A stretch of DNA of 64,000 nucleotides from Lumbricus rubellus (lineage: Eukaryota > Annelida > Clitellata > Crassiclitellata > Lumbricidae), in contig OX243820.1 in the NCBI GenBank assembly GCA_945859605.1, positions 28,925,906 through 28,989,905 of the forward strand, given 5' to 3'. How positions within the stretch are numbered: position 1 is the stretch's first letter; every line of letters begins with the position of its first letter. Positions 43,044 through 54,066 of this stretch are shown one piece after another. The notes beneath the pieces are model-generated. The model did not search any database. It was not told the DNA's origin and was given only the letters and a program-made list of their open reading frames with translations. The translations under genes and the position numbers were made by a program.

Positions 43044-46000
43044 CTAGGTATTAACCATACACAGGTGTTCTAATCCAGAGAATGGCAATACTAATAAAAC
43101 ACCTAATAATCTTTCGAATGGCATGCCCATATGTCAAAAACTGCTCAATTTTTAATTAAGTTTATCGCAAAGATTCTGGACAAATCTTTAATTAAATCTC
43201 CTATCATGCTATAAATTATAAAGTTGAAAGACAGAGACAGTTCTAAACTATCTGCAGGGCTCATCTCATACCACACACAATTATTCATGTATAAACTTGC
43301 ATATGCAATATCATATTAAAATATAAAACGACTATAGCATAAACCTACTAAATAGAAAAATATATATATATATATATTATAACATGAAATATGTAATGCT
43401 ATGTTGTATAAACTATACAGTATACAGGCATACATCTAAGCATGTACGTCAAGTAAAGCTTGATAGAAAAACATGGAAGGCTTTGTTTCAAATCACAATT
43501 AAGGTTTTAGTTTCAAATAATTTATAAAATAAATACAATATAGCTTAGCTGTTACTTAGCTGTAACTGTTCAGAACAGACAGACAGACAGACAGACATAC
43601 AGACAGACAGACATACAGACAGACAGACAGACAGACAGTCCAGACAGAGAGACAGGCAGGTAGGCAGACAGACAGGCAGGCAGGCAGACAGACATGTACA
43701 TTGTAAATCAATCAGAAACATGTACAGGTATGGCATTTCAGTAAATTAATGTCAACACTGTTTAACCAACATCAAATAAATACATTAACGATTTGGCAGG
43801 TATGACATTTACTCCTCTCAACCTTCTCATCTAATCAAGAAAAATTCATATATTATGATCACTAGTGCAAGCTTCAAGTAGATGTCAATGCAGAGGCAAA
43901 GGGCACTTTGAAAATCACCATAAACTCATAGATAATTAATATCAAATGCAGAGATAAATATATTCCGAAAATAAAATAATCTATACTTAGTAACAGAAAT
44001 AAACTTTAGAAAAATAAAAACAGAGAAAGATAGAATGAGTTGAAGACAAAATTTTACATTATTCAATATAGATTTTAAACATTGAACAGTGTAATGTGCG
44101 TGAGCGTGCGTGCATGTGTGCGTGCATGTCTGCGTGCGTGCATGTGCATGCGTGTGTATGCGTAAGTGTGTGTGGACTGGATAAATGTGGACTCAGTAAC
44201 ATCTTCTGAGCTTCTGCCCATCTGGAACTTATCCCTCATATTAGTACTGTGAACTATCTACTGAAATGTGAACTGCCAGGTATGGGGTTGTACTTGTATA
44301 TTAGGTACACAACGAAGGAGGGTTAACCTGATTTAGGGGATTTACATAAGGGTGCGAGTAGTAGGCCTATGCTAAAGGTAATAATTATAAAATAACTTTA
44401 AACAGGAGAAAATCGCAGTACAAAATCAGGATAATTTGCAACTCTACCACCCAAAAACGTTTTCCAGTTTTTAAGGACTGACTTAATATATTCATCAAAG
44501 GTTAAACTGATAATATTGAACGTACATAATTGGATCTTCAAAACCTGCAATAAATTGTCAGTCGCCTTTCAAAGATTGCATTGTAAGTTTTGTAATGCCC
44601 GACTGCCTGATTTGAACTTGACATGGGAAACAACTTCTGAAAAAGGACCCTGAGTGCACAACAGCATGGCGTCAATTTTTAACAGAAAACCTGATACAGC
44701 AGTATTCAACTTCCCATAGAGACAACCCGACGAACTAAAGGTACATTCGGCACAAAATCAATTCGAAGGTACTTGTACTCATCTTTCTTGCATTTTTTTC
44801 GTTTAAAACTTGGCAAAAATTGCACATCATTAACAACCAGGGTTGCCCAAGTTCTGAGATATGACGAAACAGCACGGCAAAGGGCTTTAACATAAAATTT
44901 GATCAATTTGAATTAATCAATATCGGATTCAGTACAAATAAATAAACATTTTTATTCACACGCTGTGAATGTAATAAGTTCAGAAGTATATAAGCATGCG
45001 CATGGAGATGGAACGGCAGACAAAAATAAAATGAATCAATGCTGAAGCTGGTCTGAGGCAAGGACTCTACAGTCCGCGCACATATAATGAGCATGTATCC
45101 TACCTGGTATGCTAATAATTGTTTACCATAACAATATCATGTTGTACCAAAGAAAATGTTTAACTTTATCCGAAATTTAAAATCTGAAATTTTAATCCTG
45201 TCGCACATAAATATCAAATTGCATGAAGTTCCCATTTTCTTTCAATCTTAAAATGTCATTACAATAATATTTGGCATTCTGCACAAGAAGACAGTTTTAA
45301 AGATTTCTCATAATTCTCGATAGACTGAAGTCAATAACTACCAACGACACAGAAACATGTGTTTGAATTCAGAACAACACCTGTTGCCTGACTATCAGTT
45401 ATTCATCCATGCACTGAGTCTTATACTTTGCATGCAGACTTGCAGAGCAATAAAATTAATTTCTTATACGTGCTGCAGATGAAAAACACTACTTAACGGT
45501 TGGTGGAAAATAAAGCAGAAGAAGCCAACTAGAAGAATCCCTTAACAAACCAGTTTTAGAAATTATGTCTAATTGTTAAAGATGTATGTATGAGCACTTG
45601 CTATAGCGCCCCTTCAAGATTGCTACTCAGAGGCGCTCCCGACTATAGCGCGGACACTGAATCGGAGTTTCACGCTGAAGCACAAGAGCAATTTCGATTG
45701 AAAAACTTGCTCAGGGTCCCTACGTGGCAGCTTGAGGTGGATTGGGACCCGCAACCTACGTGGCAGCAAATTCAAGGCACCGCAAATAACCCTACACCAT
45801 CATGCCCACAATGTGGAAATGTTGCAAATATACACACTTCCTTTTACAGAATATGAATATGTTTAGAAATTGCATACAACATGCTAAACAATAATGTATG
45901 TATGCACAATTGTATGTATACACTCAAGTCAGTATGCATGCATGCATGTATGTGCTGTATGTACGCATGTATGCATGGCTGCATGCAGACTTGTATATAC

Positions 46001-48035
46001 GCATTAGGGTGGAGTGAAATTTTTTTTCCTGAATTTCAAGTAGCTAGATATGTCAAAAGGTGCCAATAGATCAATAGAACACTGTGTAAAAATTACAAAA
46101 TTTTTGATTAATGTTTTGATCGCCCGCCGCAACTTTTTATTTTGCAATAGACCTACTAAGCGACATCAGCAGAATGATATATAGGAAGATTAGTGTCTAC
46201 ACTCTACACAGAGTCTACACTCTAAACTCTACAGTCTACACACTGTATATATTGTACAGGGTGGGCCATAAATGATCCCCATCCTATGGTTTTCCCCCAT
46301 AATTTTATCGTGGCCAAAAGTAACCCAAGCTCTAACCCTAACAGAAAACAATAGCTCTAACCCTAACAGAAACCCTAACCCTAGCTGTAACCCTAAGAGA
46401 AACCTTATCTCTAGCTCTAACCCTAACAGAAACCCTAACCCTAGCTCTTACCCTAACAGAAACCCTATGTCTAAACCTAACAGAAACCCTAACCCTAACC
46501 CTAGCTCTAACCCTAGGAGAAACTCTAACCCTAGCTCTAACCCTATAACAGAAACCCTAGGTCTAACCCTAACAGAAACCCTAACCCTAGCTCTAACCTT
46601 AGCAGAAACCCTAAATTTTGCTCTAACCCCAACATGGAAAGCGGGTTTTTGTTAGGGTTAGAGCTAGGGTTAGGGTTTCTGTTAAGGTTAGAGCTAGGGT
46701 TAAGGTTTCTGCCAGGTTTAGGGCTAGGTTTAGAGTTTCTGTTAGAGTTAGAGCGAGGATTAGGGTTTCTTTTAGGGTTAGAGCTAGGGTTAGGGATTCT
46801 GTTAGGAATAAAGCTAGGGTTAGGGTTTCTATTAGGGTTAGAGCTAGGGTTAGGGTTAGAGCTAGGGTTAAGGTTTCTGTTAGGGTTAGAGCTAGGGTTA
46901 AGGTTCCTGTTAGGGTTAGGGCTAGGGTTAGGGTTTCTCTTAGAGTTAGAGCTATGGTTTGGGTTTTTGTTATGGCTATAGCTAGGGTTAGGTTTTCTGT
47001 TAGGGTTACAGCTAGAGATAGGGTTTCTGTTGTGGTTACAGCTAGGGTTAGGGTTTCTGTTAGGGTTAGAGCTAGGATTAGGGTTTCTTTTAGGGTTAGA
47101 CCTAGGGTTAGGGATTCTGTTAGGATTAGAGCTATAGGGTTAGGGTTTCTATTAGGGTTAGAGCTAGAGTTAGGGTTTCTGTTAGGGCTAGAGCTCGGGT
47201 TAAGGTTTCTGTTAGGTTTAGAGCTAGGGTTAGGGTTCCTGTTAGGGTTAGGGCTAGGGTTATGGTTTCTCTTAGAGTGGTTTTTTTATGGTTACAGCTA
47301 TAGGGTTCGGGTTTCTCTTAGGGTTACAGCTAGAGATAGGGCTTCTGTTATGTTTACAGCTAGGGTTAGAGTTTCTCTTAGGGTTAGAGCTATTGTTTTG
47401 GTTTCTGTTAGGGTTAGAGCTTGGGTTACTTTTGGCCACGATAAAATTATGGGGAAAAACCATAGGATGGGGATCATTTATGTCCCACCCTGTGCAATAT
47501 ATACAGTGTGTAGACTGCAGAGTGTAGACTCTGTGTAGGCCTATAGTGTAGACACTAATCTACCTATATCGTTCTGCTGATGTCGCTTAGTAGGCCTATT
47601 GCAAAATAAAAAGTTGCGGCGGGCGATCAAAACATTAATCAAAAATTTTGTAATTTTTACACAGTGTTCTATTGATCTATTGGCACTTTTGACATATCTA
47701 GCTACTTGAAATTCAAAAAAAAATTTTTTTTTGCCGTTTTCACTCCACCCTAATACGCATGTATGTTAGTGAGTATATCACCTTCTGACAATATAAACTC
47801 CACATGCCTGAAAGCGGGCCTCATATTCATAGACACACATCAGTTAAGCCAGCATAAAGTGCTTTTATGTGATAATAGATAAATATAATAGAGCAATATA
47901 AAATATGAACATATACACCGATATCTTCATGTGGGTAAATTGCTGAATGGCAACATGCTGGCATAAAAAAAAAGATCGGAAGGACATGAGATCTAAGCCT
48001 GCAAGCCCTATAAGATCGAGTCAGCCTTCCACTCC

Positions 48036-48075
<40 letters not shown>

Positions 48076-51000
48076 GCATGAGCAGCTGGATGCCTTGCAG
48101 GGCTGCCATATGGCTAACTTCAACTCCTATTAATCTTGCACTACTACTACATCATTCAATCTTTATAGTGTACAATACATGTTAGTCTGACTAAATAAAC
48201 AAATATTAAACAGATATTATTATTATTATTACTATTATCATATTACTATTATTATTATTACAATATTACATAGTAAACATACGAATACATAGGCCTTCAC
48301 ACCATCGCCATCACCATCGTGATCATCATCATCATTATTATTGTCATTGTTACTATTAATATGACATCTACTAAGTCAAATTCTGCTCGAAGCAAGTCAT
48401 CAAAATAATTCATCTTATGATTCTTATCTTACCAAAGCCCAACTTCAAAACTAGACAGATATACCATGCACCAACACATTCAGTGGTGACTTAACTGATT
48501 CAAGGCCTGGTTTTGGCATGTTTAAGATTATTAATAACTAATAATTAATATCATGAGCTATTAATAAAGAACTTTATCTGAACCTCAAGTAGCAACAACA
48601 AGCCTCTATCCTCAGAAAGACTATTATCAACTAACGTACATGATAAAGTGCGTTAAATGTGCCTTATCTTTGAACAATCTCAAAGGGTACCATGCTATCT
48701 AGAAACATATCACAGACATCATAGGTCAATGTTCAGCTACTTTCACGTAAGCAAGTCATTCAGACACGCGATATCAACAAAAGCATATATACACCTAACA
48801 TTCACATTCAAGTAAACTAAAGACATATTCTTAAAAGACCCACAAGTCCTTTGATAGACATTTGGACGCAAAAGTAAATATGTTACATATATACACATAC
48901 ATTACAAACACACATGTATACAACTATACATATGTGCATACACATAAATATTCTAAATGAAATTCTACTATATAAATTTTTGGAGGCTTAGGCACACACG
49001 CATTGCAGATAACCTTCAAAAAGAGAAAAATACATTTTTATAAAAATCCATCAAGTTTTTATCGAGAGTTGCAAAACTATTGTAAAGTCTCACAATATGA
49101 CTGTCTGAGAAAAAACACGCACAAACACACTCATATATAATATGTGTAAGCATACATACATAGACATACCACAACAAGACCAACTGCACTCATCATGTGC
49201 CCAATGCCACTTGAAAGGTAGCTGGATAAATGCTCTATTACAATATAGTATTTGTTTAGCAAACCTACATCCTGAAAGTAGTATAAAAAAAGAACGAAAG
49301 CACTCACTCCTCGTTGAAAAAAGCTCGGATAATGTTATCACAAAGAGGATTTATAGCCAATTCAGGAACTCGCAGAAAATCTTCCTGGCTGAAGCAAAAA
49401 AAACCCAGAATATTTCACTGTTAATTACTAAAAGATTTGCAGGTTCACACTAGGTAATTGATTGTTCCTTCTATTGAACATGTCTGCAAAATCTTGTCGA
49501 AAATGATGCAAAAGCACTATTTTCATAATAGCAACATTGCCCCTGAAAAATAACCATCTGAAGAATTGCACTTTGTATTTCTGATTGCTAACATGAGACA
49601 GATCTATCCATCACATCATTGAGCCACTTAATGGAATAACTTTAATAGATTCGCATTCAAACAGTTAGCAAAAGATACACATTTACAATTATGTAATGTC
49701 TAACAGCAAAAAAACCATAATGTGAACATTATATGTTAAAATTACAAGATTAGTGTAACTCCTTGTTCAGTGTTTAATCTAGACGTCTCTGGGGGGGGAA
49801 AGTTCCCCCCCCAGGATTGACTTTTCCCCCCCCCCCAGAAAAATTTGACAAAATGATATTGGTTTTTAATTACTATTTTCATCGTTGTTTTATATGAAGT
49901 GTTATAATATATTATTTACTATTATATGATTATTATTTATTATTTACTATTATTATATATGATACTATCATGTTGCAATTAGTATAACTTACTGTATATA
50001 TTTGTATAAACACTATTTTTGCACAACTAAAAACAGATATGACATCCTCTCCAGAAAATTTGACAAAATGCTTATAGTTTTAGTTGCTGTTTACATCATC
50101 ATATTACGTGAATTGTTATAACATACTGTAATATTATTTATTATTATATGGTCAATGGATATTATGTTATTATTTACTATTATAAAATATGACACAATCC
50201 TGCTAAAATGAGAATAACTTAATGCTAATATTTGTACAAATGCTACTTTTGTACAACTAAATGGCTTCTCAACAGTGGTATCCTTCAAATTTTAAACTGT
50301 AGGCCTAAAATTTCAAAATGTTTGGTCCTATTATTTGAACACATATATAGTAAAACCTAAAAACAACATCATTACTACACATGGTTTCTTGAATTTGGCA
50401 TCGGTAGTTTTTTGTGTACCATTAAATATGATTTCAGAAAGTATGTCTTGGTCAGCAATTCAGGACCATCTTGGGAAACAGGTTTAAACTGATATAGGCT
50501 AGTGCTGAAAAGTCTGCTTAAATATAGGCTACTATTATATTCATTAGAATAACTCAGCAACAGGAGAACTGAGCTGCTGAACTCTATACATAAAGATATT
50601 TTCATTGTAGTTATAATCATATATTATATTAGATCCTAAAACACTTTTTTATCAGTACTGAATAGTCTAATGGAGTTGTTTTGCTAAAATAGCACCTTAA
50701 AAGAGGAGGCCTACCATTACAGTGTGGAAATAAACCCCCAAAATATTTGTTAAGTGTTGCTTATATTTATTGAAGTCCACTCTTATAAGCACTGAAAAGT
50801 GTACAGGCAGTTTGTTAAGATGACACCTTAAAATGCTGTCATTCCAATGTGGAAATTCAAAAAGTTTCTGATGGGGCTCTGAAAAAGTACAGGTATTTTG
50901 TTAAGATGGTACCTTAAAATGCTACCATTGAAATGTGGAAATTCAAAAAGTGTCTAATGGGGCTCTGAAAAAGTACAGGTATTTTGCTAAGATGGTACCT

Positions 51001-51930
51001 TAAAATGCTACCATTGCAATGTGGAAATTCAAAAGTTTCTAATGGGGCTCTGAAAAAGTACAGGTATTTTGGTAAGATGGTACCTTAAAATGCTACCATT
51101 GCAATGTGGAAATTCAAAAAGTTTCTAATGGGGCTCTGAAAAAGTACAGGTATAAATTTTTGTTAAGATGGTACCTTAAAATGCTACCATTGCAATGTGG
51201 AAATTCAAAAAGTTTCTAATGAGGCTCTGAAAAAGTACAGGTATTTTGGTAAGATGGTACCTTAAAATGCTACCATTGCAATGTGGAAATTTAAAAAAGT
51301 TTCTAATGGGGCTCTGAAAAAGTACAGGTATTTTGTTAAGATGGTACCTGAAAATGCTACCATTGCAATGTGGAAATTCAAAAAGTTTCTAATGGGGCTC
51401 TGAAAAAGTACAGGTATTTTGTTAAGATGGTACCTTAAAATGCTACCATTGCAATGTGGAAATTCAAAAAGTTTCTGATGGGGAGGGTGCACATCCCCCT
51501 CCCCATGCCCCTCCCCCTGCGGGTCTCAGCGCTACGCGCCTCATGAGCGTCCTTCGGACCCTCGATTGTCTCCCCCCCCAGAAACCTGAATTCCCCCCCC
51601 AGCGGGTGGGGACTAGATTAAACACTGCTCCTTGTTACCCATTTGACATTATCCTTGGTCCTTTTGTAAGTATTATGCTGTCTTTTTTATGCCCTTCTCC
51701 ACAGTATACCAAACTCCAAATCAGACACTTCATTTGAATTTTTATTTTGGTGAATTATATTGTTCATGTATACCATAGAGATGTACGCTATATATATAAA
51801 ATATATAGGCTAGAGAGAGTATGGCCTATCTCCTCTGCATGGAAATGTGTAGTCACCAATGACCTTATATTTTAACTGAAATCACGCCAGTGACGTCGCA
51901 AGCCAAGCAACCTAGACCCATTGAGATGTA

Positions 51931-51974
<44 letters not shown>

Positions 51975-53481
51975 TATATATTTTATATATATATATATAT
52001 AATATATATATATATACGCTAAAGAGAGTATGACGTATCGGCCCTGCAATCATATTTGAATTCTCTAATATACGTCATTCCGATTTAATCGACGGTTGGT
52101 GTGACAAATCGCCTGTGATTGGTCGGCACAAGAAATCGCCTGTGATTGGTCGGCACTATCATTACACAGCGACCCCAATATGGCGGCGTGATATTCCCTC
52201 TAGCGTTATATTATTACAATACATCTCTATGGTTCATACAATACAACTAACATTCACGTTAGTTGTATGAGCAATATAATTCAGCTGTGTATATGCCCTC
52301 TGAAACTTGGGGTGGATGTAAATTTTCAATTACACCACATTGACCACAATACCCCATGTATAAATTTATAGTCTCAGAATGAAATTACAGTAGACAAAAC
52401 TTAAAAGTCTTAGGCATGAATTTATTGCAAATAGTCTTCTACCTGAGGACTCCATTCGCGTTTTTATCAAGAGTTGTAAAGCGATCGTAGAGTCTCACGA
52501 TTTGATTTGGCGCGACTGTACGAACAAGAATGCAATCAAATACCCATTGATGAAACTCCTTTTGTTCATGTTTTAACCCTTTAATGGCCAGCTACATATG
52601 TTTTCAATGCATTTTAGTACACACATGTCGTTAAATGGTTAAAAGCAAGGACTCTTCAGCAGTCTGTATATTTCTGGATATGACAAATAAATTCACATGA
52701 TCATCTGCCTATATTTATCTCAACCTTCACATGATATGCAATTAAGTATTAAACATACAAGCCTTTGGATCCAATTTAATACGAGGTGTCAAGTTTACAT
52801 CCTTGGCTACTGCAGACTAGATAGGGGAACGCGATTTGCAGATGCAGTTTTAGTTACAGGATACGCTAGCAACTGGAGCCTTGAACAAAGGCTACTGATG
52901 ATGATGACGGTAACTAACCGGCTACAGAGCAATGGATTACAATAATTTCATGACAACTCAATCTGCATTACAAGTTGGACCATTTATATAATGATAGGCC
53001 TATATACCAGTAGTTCAAAACTAACTAAAAGTAAACTGCACAAAACAGAAGGACAGCAGTTCCCCTAAGCTAGCCCTGGGGCAGCCACTGTTGTAAAGCT
53101 GTGTTTAATCTAGCCCCCGGCCTGGGGTAGAGATCCACGTCTGGGGGGGGGGGGGGAGTGGGGTAGGAGAGGGGTAGGGGTGACGATAAACTACCGTTTG
53201 GCGAACATCCAACCGTTGAGACTCGTGGGCCTCGTGGCGATGACCAGTGGAAAGTTTTTTTTACCCATGCAGACAAAGATTAAAAACTAAAGCCAAACTG
53301 TAACTCCTAAATTGCGGGTATACCACTATTATATTCGGCAATTGAATATATAGGGCCCTACACATGATAAGCACACAATATTCAACATGGTCATCATTTG
53401 AAGAAACAACTTACAACCAGTCTCCTTTTGAATGGCATCGATGTCTTCTTGTTGTAAATTCGTCGATGCCTTCGAGCCCAT
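39743..53481 (-). CDS. CHP1: Calcineurin B homologous protein 1, complete six-exon gene
   Basis: CHP1 is an N-myristoylated EF-hand protein. It is an obligate subunit of plasma-membrane Na+/H+ exchangers, inhibits calcineurin and acts in membrane traffic. Exons on the minus strand are 53415-53481, 52443-52515, 49308-49388, 42011-42123, 40875-40978 and 39743-39877; all introns are GT-AG and all phases join, giving 190 residues (human 195). The protein starts MGSKAS, a myristoylation signal with Gly2 and Ser6. EF1 (near [13 protein letters not shown]) and EF2 (near [11 protein letters not shown]) are degenerate. EF3 [12 protein letters not shown] (118-129) and EF4 [12 protein letters not shown] (159-170) keep all calcium ligands, as in vertebrate CHP1. 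The C-terminus, [15 protein letters not shown], separates it from calcineurin B. Introns hold SINEs, minisatellites and three large transposons. Intron 3 carries a decayed copy of exon 2. Confidence 0.96.
39905..40262. repeat. 16-bp TTAGGATAATCGCTTA minisatellite, CHP1 intron 5
   Basis: About 20 degenerate units. The leader GTCAGTGACAGAAAGACCGA just before it also precedes the array at 41768. Confidence 0.9.
40875..40978 (-). CDS. CHP1: CHP1 exon 5
   Basis: Acceptor GTTTTTCTTAG, donor CAA|GTTCGT. Encodes [20 protein letters not shown] (EF3) and [11 protein letters not shown]. Confidence 0.95.
41078..41276 (-). mobile_element. tRNA-derived SINE in CHP1 intron 4
   Basis: On the minus strand the head is GGGGCGCGGTGGTTTAGTGG with a box-B-like GGTTGGAATCC. 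The core is GACCTTGGGCAAGTC, then GGAGCGCCTCTGAGTAGC, and the tail is GGGCGCTATAGC. It is the most complete copy of the family also seen at 14937-15195. Confidence 0.8.
41768..41938. repeat. 16-bp TTAGGATAATCGCTTA minisatellite, CHP1 intron 4
   Basis: About ten units of the same repeat as in intron 5, after the shared leader GTCAGTGACGGAAAGACCGA. Confidence 0.9.
42011..42123 (-). CDS. CHP1: CHP1 exon 4
   Basis: Acceptor GTAAATTTCAG, donor AAAT|GTAGGC. Encodes [20 protein letters not shown] and then [12 protein letters not shown]. The codon for the following Phe is split with exon 5. Confidence 0.95.
42341..42720. repeat. (AAT)n and (ATG)n simple repeats in CHP1 intron 3
   Basis: AAT runs at 42341-42382 and 42476-42495, AAC/AAT mixture to 42610, and ATG triplets at 42625-42690. 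Confidence 0.9.
42995..43045. repeat. (TA)n microsatellite
   Basis: Perfect TA run of roughly 40 bp. Confidence 0.9.
43574..43700. repeat. (ACAG)n microsatellite
   Basis: ACAG tetranucleotides with CAGG and CATA variants. A Cys/Leu/Ser frame on the minus strand is an artefact. Confidence 0.9.
43701..45589. other. CHP1 intron 3, no further exon seen
   Basis: AT-rich intronic DNA with a GTGCATG-rich patch at 44100-44170. No splice-bounded coding segment recognised. Confidence 0.5.
45590..45815 (-). mobile_element. tRNA-derived SINE in CHP1 intron 3
   Basis: Tail CTATAGCGCCCCTTCAAG and GAGGCGCTCCCGACTATAG on plus (inverted), body GAATCGGAGTTTCACGCTGA and AAAACTTGCTCAGGGTCC. The head is decayed. 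Confidence 0.75.
46257..47492. mobile_element. Mariner-like foldback element, nested
   Basis: Starts CAGGGTGGGCCATAAATGAT and ends with its inverse ATTTATGTCCCACCCTG. The left flank is TA and the right is TG, probably a mutated TA. Termini match the element at 27532-28685. Inside the short unique arms everything is TTAGGG-like minisatellite. Confidence 0.75.
46330..47440. repeat. 30-bp TTAGGG-like minisatellite in inverted arrangement
   Basis: Left half (46330-46633) reads CCCTAACCCTAGCTCTAACC-type. Right half (46648-47440) reads the reverse complement, GTTAGAGCTAGGGTTAGGGT plus TTCTGTTAGG, with a 30-bp period. The switch is at 46634-46647. The right half is more than twice as long as the left. 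Confidence 0.95.
47761..49013. other. CHP1 intron 3, no further exon seen
   Basis: Contains an (ATTG)n run at 48043-48076 and AT-rich triplet runs near 48220-48260 and 48320-48350. Confidence 0.5.
49014..49104 (-). pseudogene. Degenerate duplicate of CHP1 exon 2
   Basis: Bounded by a TTTTTTCTCAG acceptor and a GAAG|GTTATC donor-like site. It encodes [15 protein letters not shown], against [15 protein letters not shown] in the true exon (52443-52515). It has an 18-bp insertion and an in-frame TGA just before the donor. The downstream intron words TATYTGCAAT and TGCCTAAG are conserved with the true exon, so flanking DNA was copied too. It lies after exon 3, where its phase would not fit. Confidence 0.85.
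49308..49388 (-). CDS. CHP1: CHP1 exon 3
   Basis: Acceptor TTTTTTTGCTTCAG, donor GAGGA|GTGAGT. Encodes [20 protein letters not shown] and RAFFNE. Confidence 0.95.
49768..51627. mobile_element. hAT-like non-autonomous element, family H, in CHP1 intron 2
   Basis: 1860 bp, with inverted termini CAGTGTTTAATCTAG (49768) and CTAGATTAAACACTG (51627). Both sides are flanked by CTCCTTGTT (49759-49767, 51628-51636), an 8- or 9-bp duplication. Subterminal C/G runs bracket an internal 86-bp tandem array. A fragment of the same 5' end lies at 53101-53160. No coding capacity. Confidence 0.88.
50790..51482. repeat. About 86-bp tandem array inside the family H element
   Basis: Around eight units starting ATGGGGCTCTGAAAAAGTAC and containing AAGATGGTACCTTAAAATGC and CCATTGCAATGTGGAAATTC. 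Starts at 50871, 50957, 51042, 51128 and 51219 show the period. Units become more alike to the right. Confidence 0.93.
51773..52232. mobile_element. Possible MITE with (TA)n core in CHP1 intron 2
   Basis: Inverted termini CCATAGAGATGTA and ACATCTCTATGG. Contains long (TA)n runs (51930-52016) and two direct copies of AAATCGCCTGTGATTGGTCG (52106 and 52133), each with an inverted CCAAT word. The target duplication is weak. Confidence 0.5.
52443..52515 (-). CDS. CHP1: CHP1 exon 2
   Basis: Acceptor TTCTTGTTCGTACAG, donor CTCAG|GTAGAAG. Encodes [20 protein letters not shown] and GVL, with split codons for Phe and Ser at its ends. Confidence 0.95.
52516..53414. other. CHP1 intron 1
   Basis: Holds a fragment of the family H transposon end (GTGTTTAATCTAG at 53102) with a G-run, and otherwise unique AT-rich DNA. 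No alternative exon recognised. Confidence 0.5.
53415..53481 (-). CDS. CHP1: CHP1 exon 1
   Basis: Starts at ATG 53481 in the context AAGATGG. Encodes [20 protein letters not shown] and TG, donor GGTT|GTAAGT. Confidence 0.95.
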
Positions 53482-53664
53482 CTTGCACAGCAGTACCACA
53501 ATAATATCCTCGCGTTCAAAGGGCAGCCAAATAGCCTCTTCGATCGTTCACACGACCGATAATAGTGAAATATTTACCAAGGCGTACCGCTTAATCAACT
53601 TAAGACGCCTTCAGTCGACGCGTGTATAGGTGGCGTAACTATGCCATTGACTTGACCTCATTAC
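53482..53664 (-). promoter_or_regulatory. CHP1 upstream region
   Basis: Immediate 5' flank and probable 5' UTR and promoter of CHP1. CG-richer than the introns. No TATA box seen. A family E MITE begins at 53665. Confidence 0.35.
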
Positions 53665-54066
53665 CAGGGACGCCACTCTGAATTTAAGATTCTGTCGAAA
53701 AAAGGCTAGAAAAGGCTAGATTGGCAATTTCTCTGAAAAATACATAGATTTTTTCCATTTTTCCCGGCTTGAAATTTTTGACGCTTTTTAGCCATCCGCC
53801 GCCCAGGCTGATGATTAAAATTTGCTCTGTTTTCTTCCCGAATTTATTTTAGTTTTTTGTTCCAAAATGCTCAATTTTCGGTTCAAATTTTTTTTTAATT
53901 CGACTTTTCACGTCTTTTGTGCATTTTCACCTGAAAAATCAATTTTTATGTAAAAGTCGGAAAAACCGCCGTGAGAAAAAAGCTGGATCCTGACCAAAAA
54001 ACCCTAGAAGCTAGATAAGACCAAAAACCTAGATCTAGATTGAAAAATCTATGAGTGGCATCCCTG
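53665..54066. mobile_element. hAT-like MITE, family E, upstream of CHP1
   Basis: 402 bp starting CAGGGACGCCACTCTGAATT and ending GAGTGGCATCCCTG. Flanks CTCATTAC and ATAATTAC match at 6 of 8. It is inverted relative to 15568-15961. Confidence 0.75.

Larger units (their letters stand above)
46005..47752. mobile_element. hAT-like foldback element, family I, with nested mariner-like element
   Basis: Terminal inverted repeats TAGGGTGGAGTGAAA (46005) and TTTCACTCCACCCTA (47752) with a perfect 8-bp duplication ATACGCAT at 45997-46004 and 47753-47760. The outer arms (46005-46256 and 47493-47752) are near-perfect inverted copies. The centre has been invaded by the element at 46257-47492. It lies in CHP1 intron 3. 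It shares termini with 56457-58327. Confidence 0.9.

Noticed and set aside
46272..47538. Asn/Pro-rich and Gly/Leu-rich frames
   Set aside because: Translation of the 30-bp TTAGGG-like minisatellite.
49142..49453. Plus-strand 103-codon frame
   Set aside because: It is antisense to CHP1 exon 3 and its surroundings; no independent support.
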